Shown: positions 1-8,381, numbered from the stretch's first letter. The stretch: DNA of 64,000 bases from an uncultured Synergistales bacterium (GCA_905234075.1 CAJOGI010000002.1:264142-328141), one strand, 5' to 3'. Numbers and translations are program-made. Notes: a model not told the origin generated them from the sequence alone.

Positions 1-1
1 T

Positions 2-130
2 TATCCTATGGCTGTGGCAATGGGTGCGGACGGTCAATTAGCCGGGCAGTTAGTCTGCATTACGACAATTCTTTCAGTCTTGACTATTTTTTTATGGACG
101 ATGTTATTAAAAACTCTCGGCCTTATGTAA
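2..130 (+). CDS. AEC (auxin efflux carrier) family transporter, C-terminal end only
   Basis: The gene is cut by the left edge of the window; only about 42 codons remain, ending at TAA 128-130. The residual peptide begins YPMAVAMGADGQLAG and ends with a hydrophobic helix closing in LKTLGLM. This matches the last two helices of AEC-family permeases, in which a P-x-A small-residue segment is followed by a terminal transmembrane helix. AEC proteins are inner-membrane exporters or importers of organic and amino acids. The substrate cannot be told from this fragment. A bidirectional terminator follows directly. The family call rests on a short stretch and is moderately secure. Confidence 0.55.
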   Translation, partial: YPMAVAMGADGQLAGQLVCITTILSVLTIFLWTMLLKTLGLM

Positions 131-136
131 TAAAAA

Positions 137-166
137 AGAGAGCCTGTAAAAAATCACAAGCTCTCT
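137..166. terminator. Bidirectional rho-independent terminator between the AEC gene and cspA
   Basis: An 11-bp stem, AGAGAGCCTGT with ACAAGCTCTCT, has one mismatched or wobble position and an 8-base loop. On the minus strand it is followed by six T residues, which suits the end of cspA. On the plus strand it is followed by GAATTTTT, which suits the AEC gene. Convergent genes sharing one hairpin is the simplest reading. Confidence 0.8.
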
Positions 167-233
167 GAATTTTTAGAGTTATAAAAATCTGCTGCTGTCG
201 GTTCTAGTTACGCGGTGGCAGGAGACTTGCAAA

Positions 234-434
234 CTACATCTTGGCCACGTTAGCAGCCTGCGGACCTTTGTCGCCGTTGACGATGTCGAAGGAAACCTTC
301 TGACCCTCATTGAGAGTCTTGAAGCCCTCGCCCTGAATCGCGCTGTAGTGGACAAAAACGTCCTTGCCGTCATCAACGGTAATAAAACCGTAGCCCTTGC
401 TCTCGTTAAACCACTTTACAGTACCCTGTGCCAT
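234..434 (-). CDS. cspA: Cold-shock protein (CspA family)
   Basis: This 66-residue protein is a single OB-fold cold-shock domain that binds single-stranded RNA or DNA and acts as an RNA chaperone. Both RNA-binding motifs are visible: RNP1 (KGYGFITV, residues 13-20) and RNP2 (VFVHY, residues 26-30), preceded by the family's KWFN start. Length and sequence are typical. The start is supported by an AGGAGG Shine-Dalgarno about eight bases upstream of ATG 434. A sigma70-like promoter lies at 514-542 and leaves an untranslated leader of roughly 70 bases, as is common for csp genes. It is monocistronic and ends at the hairpin at 137-166. Confidence 0.96.
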   Translation of the reverse strand: MAQGTVKWFNESKGYGFITVDDGKDVFVHYSAIQGEGFKTLNEGQKVSFDIVNGDKGPQAANVAKM

Positions 435-513
435 TAAAAAAAAGCCTCCTGAAATAATAAATAAATTAAAAATGTTAAAAACAAAATGCTACATAAATAG
501 TAACTTGACATAT

Positions 514-542
514 AGATTACATGCTAGTTTGATTTATGTCAA
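514..542 (-). promoter_or_regulatory. Sigma70-type promoter of cspA
   Basis: Read on the minus strand there is TTGACA (542-537), a 17-base spacer and TAATCT (519-514). The perfect -35 with optimal spacing, about 80 bases upstream of the cspA start, makes this the likely promoter. Transcription would start near 507. Confidence 0.65.
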
Positions 543-639
543 GCGCAAAAAAATTCTAAAAAGTTAATTTTATTGACCTCTCAAAAAAAATCGCGCTTTG
601 AAAAATTTACACGGCGCACTCAAAAAAAATAATTCAAAA

Positions 640-755
640 AATTTCAACGGGCCGAAAAAAAATTTGAATCCTATTTTTTTAATTTGCTTCTTAAAAAATT
701 ATGAGCGCAAAAAAATTTTAAGATTTTTGTAGGTGTAAATGTAGTGGTAAAAAAA
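640..755 (+). repeat. Dispersed AT-rich intergenic repeat, copy A
   Basis: About 110 bases are shared with copies at 16858-16965, 30712-30815, 44380-44500 (inverted) and, more weakly, 62030-62110 (inverted). Shared blocks in order are GATTCTATTTTTTTAA-like, ATTATGAGCGC-like and TTGTAGGTGTAAATGTAG. The last block is a TGTANN hexamer periodicity. No open frame is conserved across copies. Here it sits between the cspA promoter and the flavodoxin terminator. The rest of 443-806 holds only these elements. Confidence 0.7.
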
Positions 756-780
756 CAGCCCTCCATGAGTCAGAGGACTG
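749..780 (-). terminator. Rho-independent terminator of the flavodoxin gene
   Basis: On the minus strand the stem CAGTCCTC / GAGGGCTG (one G-T pair) has a nine-base loop and is followed by seven T residues (755-749). It lies 27 bases past the flavodoxin stop. Confidence 0.8.
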
Positions 781-806
781 CGTAGTGTTTATTATATCAG
801 AAGTGC

Positions 807-1388
807 TTAAAATCCTAAAGCGTTCAGCCAGATGGAAATTTCTTTTTCCGCGTCAATTCTTCTATTTTGTGCGGTTGAGCCGTACATTGAGAGAGGCTTT
901 GTTACGCTCGCTCCCTTCATCAGTCTTTTGAGGGTGCTTTCAGTTCTTCCTGCGCCGCTCCCTTCGTGAGTGCAGAACGGAATTATTTTTTTGCCGTTCC
1001 AGTCGTGGCCCTCGACAAACGTATACATGCACATAGGAATATCGCCCCACCATATCGGATAGCCGAAGAAAATCGTATCGTATTCGGAAACATCTTTGTC
1101 TTCGAGAATTTCAGGGCGTGCCTTTTGATTTTGTTCGCGCTTCGCCAAGTCAATGCACTCGTCATATTTTTCCGGATATTTTTTTGCGGGTTTGACCTCA
1201 AAAAGCTCCGCGCCCGTCTTGTTTGCAATCATTTCGGCTAAAATCATAGTGTTTCCCTTTTTGATAAAGCCGACCGAATAATTTTCATCAGCGCGTGAGA
1301 AAACTACGACAAGCGTTTTTGCTTCGGCAGCACAGGCACAGCTCATCAACGAGAGCACGACAAGTAAACTCAAGAAAAATTTATTCAT
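807..1388 (-). CDS. Exported flavodoxin-like protein (Flavodoxin_4 type)
   Basis: The frame is open upstream to 1493, but ATG 1388 is preferred. It has an AAGGGA Shine-Dalgarno and begins a clear export signal: MNKF, a run of Leu and Val, then SLMSCACAAEAK. The signal could be cleaved by signal peptidase I after ACA or processed as a lipoprotein at one of the Cys residues. The mature part starts with a flavodoxin beta-strand (TLVVVFSR). It continues through the Y-P-x-x-Y-D-E-C and AKREQNQKARPE segments and the FFGYPIWWGDIPM loop seen in secreted flavodoxins of gut anaerobes. The usual T-G-N-T phosphate loop is replaced by ADENYSVGF. It probably binds FMN and acts in electron transfer outside the cytoplasm; no partner is adjacent. 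Confidence 0.8.
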   Translation of the reverse strand: MNKFFLSLLVVLSLMSCACAAEAKTLVVVFSRADENYSVGFIKKGNTMILAEMIANKTGAELFEVKPAKKYPEKYDECIDLAKREQNQKARPEILEDKDVSEYDTIFFGYPIWWGDIPMCMYTFVEGHDWNGKKIIPFCTHEGSGAGRTESTLKRLMKGASVTKPLSMYGSTAQNRRIDAEKEISIWLNALGF

Positions 1389-1584
1389 GAAAAATCCCTT
1401 TCCCAAAATTTTTTTAGCCAGATCCTGCTGGCGGTTTTTAATTCTAAAACTTTTCCGCCGTAAATGACAAGTTCTTTTTAACCGCAATTTCACGAATTGA
1501 CGCTAATTTAAGACTCTCATAAAATTCATAAAAATTAAGTTTATTTGAAAGGGCTGAAAGATTATTTTCAGAGCAGCTGATTTA

Positions 1585-2781
1585 TTGTTGCCTAACGTTG
1601 AAGAAAATTCAAAATGGGCAGTCATTGCCTGCGATCAATTTACGTCGCAGCCGGAATACTGGGAGAAGGTCGAGAATTTTGTCGGCTATGCCCCGTCAGC
1701 ATATAATTTAATTCTTCCGGAAGCAATGTTAAGAGATGACAACACACAGAAAATTTTTCAGATTAATTCCGCGATGAATGACTATCTCGAAAAAAATTTT
1801 TTCACTGAATATAAAAATTCTTATGTTTACGTCGAGAGAACTTTGCTTGACGGCTCAATAAGAAAAGGTTTAGTAGGCGTTATCGATTTAGAAGAATATG
1901 ATTATAATCCCGGCTCAACGTCAAAAATCCGGGCTACTGAAGAAACCGTCAGGGAGCGTATACCGCCGCGAAAGTTAATCAGAGAGAACGCCGCGATTGA
2001 ACTTTCTCATGTTATTCTGCTTTGCGATGATGAACGGAGAGATTTAATAGAGCCCCTGATGCTTTCAAGACATAGCATGAAAAAACTTTATGACTTCGAT
2101 TTAATGCTGGGGGGCGGAAAAATTCAGGGCTGGCTCGTTCGCGGCGAACAGTCGAGAGCTTTGAGCATGAGAATAAACAGCTACATAAGAAGAAAATCTA
2201 AAGAGCTTTCAGTTTTATTTGCGGTCGGCGACGGAAATCACTCGCTTGCTGCGGCTAAAGCATGTTATGAGGCCGGAGCGACTTCGCGTTACGCAATGGT
2301 CGAGCTTGAAAATATTTATGATGACGCGGTGAAATTTGAGCCTATTCACAGGCTTGTAAAAAATATTTCAGTTGAAGAAGTCATAACCGACATTCAAAAT
2401 AATATCTGCGTCAAGGGCTGGGCGAGCGCAAAAAATTCTTGGCCGATTAAATTTTATTCGCATAATAAAAACGGCGTTATTAATATCGATAAATCTAAAG
2501 GGGCTTCGGCTTTGATAGTCCTGCAAAAATATCTTGACGAAAATAAATATAAAAATGAGAGTGAAAAATTTGAGATTGATTATATTCACGACATTGAAGC
2601 ATTAAAAGAACTTTCGGGCCAAGAAAATTCGCTAGGGTTTGAGATGCCGCCGTTTGATGAAAATGCTAAAAAAGATTTTTTCAAGATAATTTCAAAATCC
2701 GGGACGATGCCGCGAAAAACTTTTTCAATGGGACACGCTCAAGAGAAGAGATATTATCTTGAGGCAAGGAGAATTAAATAA
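1585..2781 (+). CDS. DUF1015 family protein
   Basis: A protein of about 398 residues with the features of DUF1015 (HTH-like/SerC-neighbour family): IACDQFTSQPEYW near the N terminus, VRERIPPRK, a DGNHSLAAAK motif near residue 215 and a GTMPRKTFSMGHA end. The molecular role is not established; distribution links the family to amino-acid metabolism in anaerobes. The first conventional start is TTG 1585. The family-typical FRAADLLLP prefix, however, is encoded just upstream in frame (from ATT 1561 or 1564), where an AAAGGG ribosome site also lies. The true start is therefore probably a non-canonical ATT. It shares its last base with the next gene's ATG and starts a run of seven same-strand genes. 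Confidence 0.88.
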   Translation: MLPNVEENSKWAVIACDQFTSQPEYWEKVENFVGYAPSAYNLILPEAMLRDDNTQKIFQINSAMNDYLEKNFFTEYKNSYVYVERTLLDGSIRKGLVGVIDLEEYDYNPGSTSKIRATEETVRERIPPRKLIRENAAIELSHVILLCDDERRDLIEPLMLSRHSMKKLYDFDLMLGGGKIQGWLVRGEQSRALSMRINSYIRRKSKELSVLFAVGDGNHSLAAAKACYEAGATSRYAMVELENIYDDAVKFEPIHRLVKNISVEEVITDIQNNICVKGWASAKNSWPIKFYSHNKNGVINIDKSKGASALIVLQKYLDENKYKNESEKFEIDYIHDIEALKELSGQENSLGFEMPPFDENAKKDFFKIISKSGTMPRKTFSMGHAQEKRYYLEARRIK

Positions 2782-3641
2782 TGCTTGCGGATCTCGGCCT
2801 CTTATACTGCGCATTTTTCTGGGGCATAAGTTTTGTAAGCATGAAAATTTTACTGGACGTTTATCCTGCGTGCTGGATTTTATTTTTAAGATTTACGACC
2901 GCCGGAATTTTCATCTATTTATTTTTCCGTAAGCGCATAAATAAATCTTTGTCTCATGATTTCAAGAGCGGCACAGTGCTTGGTTTTTTGCTTTTTCTTG
3001 CGCTTGTAACGCAGACGGTCGGATTAAATTACATCGGCGGAGGGCGTTCGGCTTTTATTTCGGCGGTTTATGTTCTGCTTGTGCCTTTGATAGTGTGGGC
3101 AATGAAAAAAATTTTTCCCGGCTGGGTAACTTTGGGCGCGGCGTGTCTGTGCGTTTTCGGAATGTATTTATTGACCGGTGACGAAATGTCCGGGACTTTT
3201 AATTTCGGAGATTTTTTGACTGTCGTATGCGCGTTTCTCTTTGCGTTTCAAGTTATTTTAATCGATAAATACGATCGCGGCTGCGACCCGATAACTTTGA
3301 GCTTTGTCGAATTTATAACGCTTGGATTTTTTTCGCTTGCTGCTTCGTTATTATTCGAGCCTAAAAAAGAATTAATAAACGTTGAAAGTTTGCCGGATTT
3401 AATTTTTACGATAATCTTTTGCACTTTCGGCTGCTACATGATACAGATTTGCGCTCAAAAATTTGTGAAGCCTGCGCGTGCCACGATAATAATGAGCCTT
3501 GAGTCGGTCTTCGGACTTTTGGGCAGCGTAATTTTACTCGGCGAGCCCGTATCATTCAAGAGCGGTCTTGGCTGTGCATTAATTTTTATTGCAGTTCTTG
3601 CGGCGGAGCTTGAGCCTTTCATAAAATTAAAACATGCTTAA
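2781..3641 (+). CDS. DMT superfamily (EamA) transporter
   Basis: An inner-membrane protein of 286 residues with about ten hydrophobic segments arranged as two EamA repeats. The first repeat opens with GLLYCAFFWGISFVSMK; the second carries the conserved FxxQ-IxxDK region and the late RATIIMSLESVFGLLGSVI-like signature (Glu followed by a Gly-rich helix). EamA proteins export amino acids or other small metabolites; the substrate cannot be read from sequence. ATG overlaps the preceding stop and the C terminus overlaps the next gene by eight bases, so translation is probably coupled. It is one of three DMT transporters in the window. Confidence 0.88.
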   Translation: MLADLGLLYCAFFWGISFVSMKILLDVYPACWILFLRFTTAGIFIYLFFRKRINKSLSHDFKSGTVLGFLLFLALVTQTVGLNYIGGGRSAFISAVYVLLVPLIVWAMKKIFPGWVTLGAACLCVFGMYLLTGDEMSGTFNFGDFLTVVCAFLFAFQVILIDKYDRGCDPITLSFVEFITLGFFSLAASLLFEPKKELINVESLPDLIFTIIFCTFGCYMIQICAQKFVKPARATIIMSLESVFGLLGSVILLGEPVSFKSGLGCALIFIAVLAAELEPFIKLKHA

Positions 3642-4740
3642 TTTTTTCACGGGTACTAATTGGCTTTTAATATTCGCGCTGATTTTTGGAAGTGCTGCTC
3701 TCTCTGTGCTGGGAGACTCGTTAGGCTCGCTTTACGGCAAAAAAAGAATAACTCTTTTCGGCCTGCGTCCCAAGCGCACGAGCCAATTAATAACGGCAAT
3801 GACGGGAGCTTTTATTGCTGTCGGAATACTTGCGGTGATGTCAATTTTTTCTCAAGATGTCCGCACAGCTTTGTTCGGAATGAAAATGCTGCGCCAAGAA
3901 ATGTACGACTTGCAATTTCAATTAAACAGGAGCGAAGAAAATACCGCCGAGATGAGAGCGAGCCTTGCCGAAGCGTCAGCTAATCTTGAACTTACGGGTT
4001 TTGAACTTGACTCAATGAAGAACGATAAATTAATTCTCGAACAGGAGAAAAAAGAATTAGAAGCCTCGTTAAAAATCATGCGTGAAGAGTCCGAGCAGTT
4101 AAAGCACGACTTGAAAGCAATGAAAAGCGACGTGATAGCTTTGAGCGCGAATGTTTTATTAGGACAGGCCGCCTTTGAGCCTGACATGACGCACGTAGAA
4201 ATTATTTCAGGTCTCAACGCATTGAAGCAGCAGGTAAGATTAAACGTCCTCACAAAAATTTCGGATCAATCTTTCACACGCCTTCGCGATGTTCCGATAA
4301 CTTTTGACGAAGAAAAAGAAGCGGCTTTAATTAAAGAGCTTGCAAGCTCAGATATTAGGCAGTACGTTCGGGCGTTGTCGGGAGAAAATTACACGCTCGG
4401 AGAAAATTTGAAGATTGATGTAATTCTTCAAAGCGGGCCGAGCATTATAACTTACCGCAAGGGCGAACCTGTATATCGAAAATTTTTCACGAATGATAAA
4501 AAAAATTCACCCGAAGAAATTTTGCATGTATTTTTGCGCGAGCTTAGAAATAAAGTTATAAGCGACGGAATTTTGCCGGACCCCTCAACAAATAACGTAG
4601 GAACTTTGGAAGGCGAAGCGTTCTTTTCCGCTGTCGAGGAGCTTGGAGCAATCACCGAGCCTGTTATAATCAGCGCAGTTGCAAAAGAAGATATTTACAC
4701 CGAAGGGCCGGTCATGATTGAAATAATTTTTGAGGAGTGA
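3634..4740 (+). CDS. DUF3084 domain membrane-anchored coiled-coil protein
   Basis: This 368-residue protein has an N-terminal membrane segment (about 10-28), the DUF3084 signature LGSLYGKKRITLFGLRPKRT (about 31-50), and a second membrane helix (about 52-72). A long coiled coil of heptad Leu/Glu/Lys runs to about residue 175, followed by a mixed C-terminal domain. The family is found in cyanobacteria and Synergistota and has no established function; the layout suggests an envelope-anchored scaffold. It lies in the middle of the 1585-7771 gene run and overlaps the upstream transporter gene. Identification by the GKKR-LFGLRP motif is firm; role is open. Confidence 0.85.
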   Translation: MLNFFTGTNWLLIFALIFGSAALSVLGDSLGSLYGKKRITLFGLRPKRTSQLITAMTGAFIAVGILAVMSIFSQDVRTALFGMKMLRQEMYDLQFQLNRSEENTAEMRASLAEASANLELTGFELDSMKNDKLILEQEKKELEASLKIMREESEQLKHDLKAMKSDVIALSANVLLGQAAFEPDMTHVEIISGLNALKQQVRLNVLTKISDQSFTRLRDVPITFDEEKEAALIKELASSDIRQYVRALSGENYTLGENLKIDVILQSGPSIITYRKGEPVYRKFFTNDKKNSPEEILHVFLRELRNKVISDGILPDPSTNNVGTLEGEAFFSAVEELGAITEPVIISAVAKEDIYTEGPVMIEIIFEE

Positions 4741-4749
4741 AAAATTTTT

Positions 4750-5148
4750 ATGAGAGAACCTGAATTTGTAACGCAGGACGTATTCAAGATAAGCAATGAG
4801 AGTTTAAGACAGCGTATTGAGACGGAGCAGGAATTAAATGACTCAAGAATGGAGCAAATAAAATTAGTTGTCGGAGAGGCATTGTCTGAAATGAAAGCCA
4901 GTAATAATATTTTGAGGCAGGAGCTGCGCAATGAAATTTCTGATATAAGGGCGGAAATGCGCGTAATGCAGGCAGAGAACAAGAGCTTTCATTCTGAAAT
5001 AAAAGCAGCTATCAGTGATATTAGAGGCGATGTTAAAGCCTTAGACGCAAAAGTAAAAATTTTTGAAACTAGATTAGGCTGGTATATGACATTGCTTGGA
5101 ATAGGCGTAAGCGTGGGATTATTTTTTCTTCAAAAGGTTTTCGGATAA
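4750..5148 (+). CDS. Small coiled-coil protein with C-terminal membrane anchor
   Basis: A 132-residue protein I cannot assign to a named family. Residues about 15-105 form a long amphipathic coiled coil with repeated I-x-D-I-R-x-E/A-like units. Residues about 110-130 are a single hydrophobic helix (LGWYMTLLGIGVSVGLFFLQ) placing the coil in the cytoplasm or envelope side as a tail-anchored protein. It sits nine bases after the DUF3084 gene and two bases before rnhA, so it is co-transcribed. It resembles in architecture, not in detailed sequence, the protein at 10878-11384. Confidence 0.75.
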   Translation: MREPEFVTQDVFKISNESLRQRIETEQELNDSRMEQIKLVVGEALSEMKASNNILRQELRNEISDIRAEMRVMQAENKSFHSEIKAAISDIRGDVKALDAKVKIFETRLGWYMTLLGIGVSVGLFFLQKVFG

Positions 5149-5150
5149 AC

Positions 5151-5591
5151 ATGCCTTACGTAATAATTTACACTGACGGCGGAGCTTCTCCAAATCCCGG
5201 CACAGGAGGCTGGGCGGCTGTTTTATATTCTCCTGTTCACAAGGCCAAGCGCGAAATTTACGGCAGCGAACTCAACACAACTAATAACCGCATGGAAATC
5301 ACAGCGGCCATAAAAGCTCTTGAGGCTCTTAAAACTCCGTGCGACGTTGATTTATATACGGACTCAGCGTATCTTCAAAATACCTTCGCTAAAAAATGGA
5401 TTTATAACTGGAAAAAAAACGGCTGGAAAAATACTTCGGGGGCCGTCTTGAACCGCGACTTATGGGAAAAACTTTTAGAGCTTACAAAAATTCATAACGT
5501 TACCTGGCATCACGTCAAAGGCCACGCGGATAATGAATTAAATAACCGTTGTGATGAACTTGTACATAAAGCACGCGAAGAACTTTCTTAA
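5151..5591 (+). CDS. rnhA: Ribonuclease HI
   Basis: Cleaves the RNA strand of RNA-DNA hybrids, removing primers and R-loops. The 146 residues match the usual RNase HI length. The catalytic carboxylates are visible: Asp9 in YTDGGASPNPG, Glu49 in NNRMEITA, Asp71 in YTDSAY, and the final Asp in the GHADNELNNRCDELV segment. The basic protrusion (WKKNGWKN) is present, indicating the type with autonomous substrate binding. ATG lies two bases after the preceding gene; the 3' end overlaps the next gene by about 40 bases in another frame. Confidence 0.96.
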   Translation: MPYVIIYTDGGASPNPGTGGWAAVLYSPVHKAKREIYGSELNTTNNRMEITAAIKALEALKTPCDVDLYTDSAYLQNTFAKKWIYNWKKNGWKNTSGAVLNRDLWEKLLELTKIHNVTWHHVKGHADNELNNRCDELVHKAREELS

Positions 5592-6189
5592 AATTTTTCT
5601 GCATTTTTTATTTCCTGTCAGTTGTCCCGTCTGTGGCAGACCTGCTGAAATAATCTGCCCGGACTGTGCCAAAAAATTTTTCGCCGAAGAAATAATTTAT
5701 AAAAAAATTGAAAATCTCGAAATTTTTTCGGCCTCTTGGTATCACACAGACATCAATCAAATAATTTCGCTCTTCAAATATTCCGGCGTTCGTGCTTTCT
5801 GTAAACCCTTCGGACGCGAAATGGCAAAATTTTTTTCCAAACCTGACGCTGATTATCTTGTTCCTGTTCCGTTGCACTTAAAGAGCAGAAGAAATTATAA
5901 TCAGGCCCTCGAAATTGCAAAGGGCATGAGCGAAATCTGGAACATAAAAATTTTTGACGGTGCTGAATGGTCGCGTGAAATGCCAAACCGCGCCGGGCTT
6001 AAAGCTGAAGAACGAATGAAATTAAAATCCGATGCGTTTATAATTCCTAAAAAAATAAAAGCTCTGAGAGTTGCAATAATCGATGACGTTTGTACAACAG
6101 GAATGACTTTATTAAGATTTTCTCAGGCTTGCGAATATAAAGGAGCGCACGTCGTCGGAGCTTACACTCTGGCGGCAGTGAGCGGCTAA
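5551..6189 (+). CDS. ComF family phosphoribosyltransferase-like protein
   Basis: A 212-residue protein whose N-terminal region has a four-Cys zinc site (CPVCG then CPDC, about residues 25-42). Its C-terminal half is a phosphoribosyltransferase fold with the PRPP-binding loop VAIIDDVCTTGMTL (about 173-186) and the family's VPVPLHLKSRRNYNQA segment. ComF proteins support DNA uptake in competent bacteria and may act in DNA or nucleotide handling; activity is unproven. The start lies inside rnhA (GTG 5551 or ATG 5554) and no better start exists downstream before the zinc motif, so the two genes overlap and are translationally coupled. Confidence 0.88.
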   Translation: MMNLYIKHAKNFLKIFLHFLFPVSCPVCGRPAEIICPDCAKKFFAEEIIYKKIENLEIFSASWYHTDINQIISLFKYSGVRAFCKPFGREMAKFFSKPDADYLVPVPLHLKSRRNYNQALEIAKGMSEIWNIKIFDGAEWSREMPNRAGLKAEERMKLKSDAFIIPKKIKALRVAIIDDVCTTGMTLLRFSQACEYKGAHVVGAYTLAAVSG

Positions 6190-6214
6190 AAAATTTTGAA
6201 AGGAATAAAAAAAA

Positions 6215-7771
6215 TTGCAGACTGATACAGAAAAAAATAATAATCCATCAATGATCCGTCATGCCGTGATGATGATGATCGGAACTTTTATGAGCCGTAT
6301 TCTCGGCCTTGCCCGTGAGGTTTTAGTCGCGGCTTACTTCGGAGCTACGGGAAGCATGGACGCTTTCAATGTTGCCTACACGCTTTCAAATTTAGCCCGT
6401 CAATTATTAGCCGAAGGAGCATTATCGGCGGCGTTTGTTCCGGTGTTCTCAAAAATTTTGAACGACAGCAAACAAAAAGCTCTCACCCTTGCTCGTCAGA
6501 CGATGACAGTATTATTATTCGCAACATTTATAGTCGTAGGGCTTGGAATATATTTTGCTCCGGCTCTTGTAAAAATTATGGCACCGGGCTTTGACGCTGA
6601 AAGCAGAGAGCTAGCCATTAGCATGACGCGGGGAATGTTCCCGTTCTTGATTTTTATCTCTATCGAAGCTCTTACGATGGGCGAGTTAAACAGCTTGGGT
6701 TCGTTTTTTATTCCGGCAGTCTCTCCGGCGTTCAGCAATTTAGTTTTTATAATTACTGCTCCGTTTTTTGCGGCGCGTTTCGGGGTGTACGGACTTGCTT
6801 ATTCAGTTTTGTGCGGCGGCTTCGCTCACTTTATGTCGCAGTGGCTGTGGAGCTTCAAAATGAAAGCCGTTTTATATCCTGCCCGGCCTAACATGAAAGA
6901 TAATAACCTGAGGCAGATTTTGAAATTATTTTTGCCTTACGCCGCAGGACTTTCGTTAAATCAGGTCAACCCCGTAATAAGCAGAATGTTAGGTTCATTT
7001 TTACAGGAGGGCAGTATTTCAGTTTTGAATTACTCGAACAGAATTTTGCAGCTTCCTTTAGGTTTATTCGTAATTGCGATCTCTCAGGCGGTTCTGCCGC
7101 AGCTAGCACGGGCAAAAACTGACGAAGAATTTACGGACATGTTAAGACAAGCTGTAAGATTTGCGCTTTTCGTTGTCCTTCCGGCATCGCTTGGAATTAT
7201 GGAAATTTCGAGCGAGTTCGTACATTTAATTTTTGTTCGCGGAAATTTCAATCAATGGGCTTGGGACGCAACGTCTTCATGTTTAGCTTTGAGTATGCTC
7301 GGACTTCCCGGCATGGCCTGCTCGACCGTAATAATGCGCGGTCTATATGCTCTTTCAATGCCGCATGAGGCTTTCAAAGTAACTTTATTCAGCGTAGCTT
7401 CAACGGCGGTATTCTCATTAATTCTCGTTTATCCTATGAGCTATAACGGACTTGCTCTTGCACCGGGCATAGCTTTTACTTTGTCGGGCGTTTTAGGTTT
7501 ATATTATGTCAGGAAAAAATTAAACAGGCCGCTAAAAATTATAACGTCAAAATTTTTCTGGAATTATTTAACCGCGCTCGCAATTCTTGACGTGTCGATA
7601 CTGCTCTATAAATTTTTAATGCCTTATAACCCCGACGCAAGATTATTAATCCGTTCGTTATGGTGCTTGGGCGTGATAGCTTTGGCTGCGGCGGCTTATT
7701 CAATTTCTACAATGAAAATGAAATTTGAAGAATGGAGTTTGCTGAAGCAGGCCTTCTCAAGAAAAAAATGA
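6215..7771 (+). CDS. murJ: Lipid II flippase MurJ
   Basis: A polytopic inner-membrane protein of 518 residues with about fourteen hydrophobic helices. It belongs to the MVF/MATE-like flippases that move lipid II across the cytoplasmic membrane for peptidoglycan synthesis. Family markers include the opening GTFMSRILGLAREVLVAAYF (about 20-40), an Arg-rich first loop, LLAEGALSAAFVPVF and LPYAAGLSLNQVNPVI. The start is TTG 6215, supported by a GAAAGGA ribosome site eight bases upstream. It is the last gene of the plus-strand run and converges on mreD, with a palindromic repeat at 7795-7912 between them. Confidence 0.94.
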   Translation: MQTDTEKNNNPSMIRHAVMMMIGTFMSRILGLAREVLVAAYFGATGSMDAFNVAYTLSNLARQLLAEGALSAAFVPVFSKILNDSKQKALTLARQTMTVLLFATFIVVGLGIYFAPALVKIMAPGFDAESRELAISMTRGMFPFLIFISIEALTMGELNSLGSFFIPAVSPAFSNLVFIITAPFFAARFGVYGLAYSVLCGGFAHFMSQWLWSFKMKAVLYPARPNMKDNNLRQILKLFLPYAAGLSLNQVNPVISRMLGSFLQEGSISVLNYSNRILQLPLGLFVIAISQAVLPQLARAKTDEEFTDMLRQAVRFALFVVLPASLGIMEISSEFVHLIFVRGNFNQWAWDATSSCLALSMLGLPGMACSTVIMRGLYALSMPHEAFKVTLFSVASTAVFSLILVYPMSYNGLALAPGIAFTLSGVLGLYYVRKKLNRPLKIITSKFFWNYLTALAILDVSILLYKFLMPYNPDARLLIRSLWCLGVIALAAAAYSISTMKMKFEEWSLLKQAFSRKK

Positions 7772-7794
7772 GCAGAAAAATATAGTAAATACAC

Positions 7795-7912
7795 TTGAAA
7801 AGATATAACCCCCTCGCCAGCAGGCTGGCCCTCTCCCCCTTGTCAGGGGGCAATGACGCCTAATGTGTCATGCGCAACGCGGTGTCTGCCTGAGACAGAC
7901 GAAGGGGTTATA
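7795..7912 (+). repeat. Palindromic intergenic repeat bounded by TATAACCCC / GGGGTTATA, copy 1
   Basis: About 118 bases begin TTGAAAAGATATAACCCCCT and end GAAGGGGTTATA. Nine-base terminal inverted repeats (7804-7812 and 7904-7912) enclose internal hairpins (GCCAGCAGGCTGGC; CCCCCTTGTCAGGGGG; TGTCTGCCTGAGACA). A second copy is at 61841-61962. It carries no gene and resembles a MITE/REP element. Its right terminal repeat contains the stop codon of mreD. Confidence 0.8.
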
Positions 7913-8378
7913 AATTAAGCTTATTCAGATTTTTCAGGTAAAAATATATTGTAAGCAGAACTATCGGAAAGGCATATGCCTGACGCAGCAGATAAAGACT
8001 CCAGCCTGAGTCTCCGCCAAGTATGAGAACGGGCAGAAGCGGAGGCACAAGCTGAGAGAGTTCAAACAAAACAAAAACTAAAAAGCCAGTTCCCGTCTTT
8101 CTGCCGTGAGGAGGCAGTGCCCCCCATATTTGAATCACTATCAAAACGACGATTACATTTCCAAGCGTAAAAAATCCCGGTATCCCTATCCAGCGCAGGT
8201 CCCACAAAATTCCGCCGGCAAAAGCACTCCATATTGCCCATAAATTACCGTCGGCGTTGTCGTCTGCAAATAAAATTTTATAAATAATTCCCATAATGAA
8301 CAAGCCGGGGATCTGCATACTTCCGCCACAAAGCACCGTGAAAAAATCCTGTATGAGCCACAAAATAACTAAAAGCAT
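7908..8378 (-). CDS. mreD: Rod shape-determining protein MreD
   Basis: A 156-residue hydrophobic protein with about five membrane helices. It lies directly downstream of mreC (three bases apart), the usual order in mreBCD. The IWSAFAGGILWDLRWIG segment corresponds to the conserved G-x-x-x-D-x-x MreD region. MreD is the membrane component of the elongasome linking MreB filaments to cell-wall synthesis. Its last residues LNKLNL and stop are formed where the palindromic repeat begins, suggesting the original C terminus may have been altered by repeat insertion. Confidence 0.87.
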   Translation of the reverse strand: MLLVILWLIQDFFTVLCGGSMQIPGLFIMGIIYKILFADDNADGNLWAIWSAFAGGILWDLRWIGIPGFFTLGNVIVVLIVIQIWGALPPHGRKTGTGFLVFVLFELSQLVPPLLPVLILGGDSGWSLYLLRQAYAFPIVLLTIYFYLKNLNKLNL

Positions 8379-8381
8379 TTT

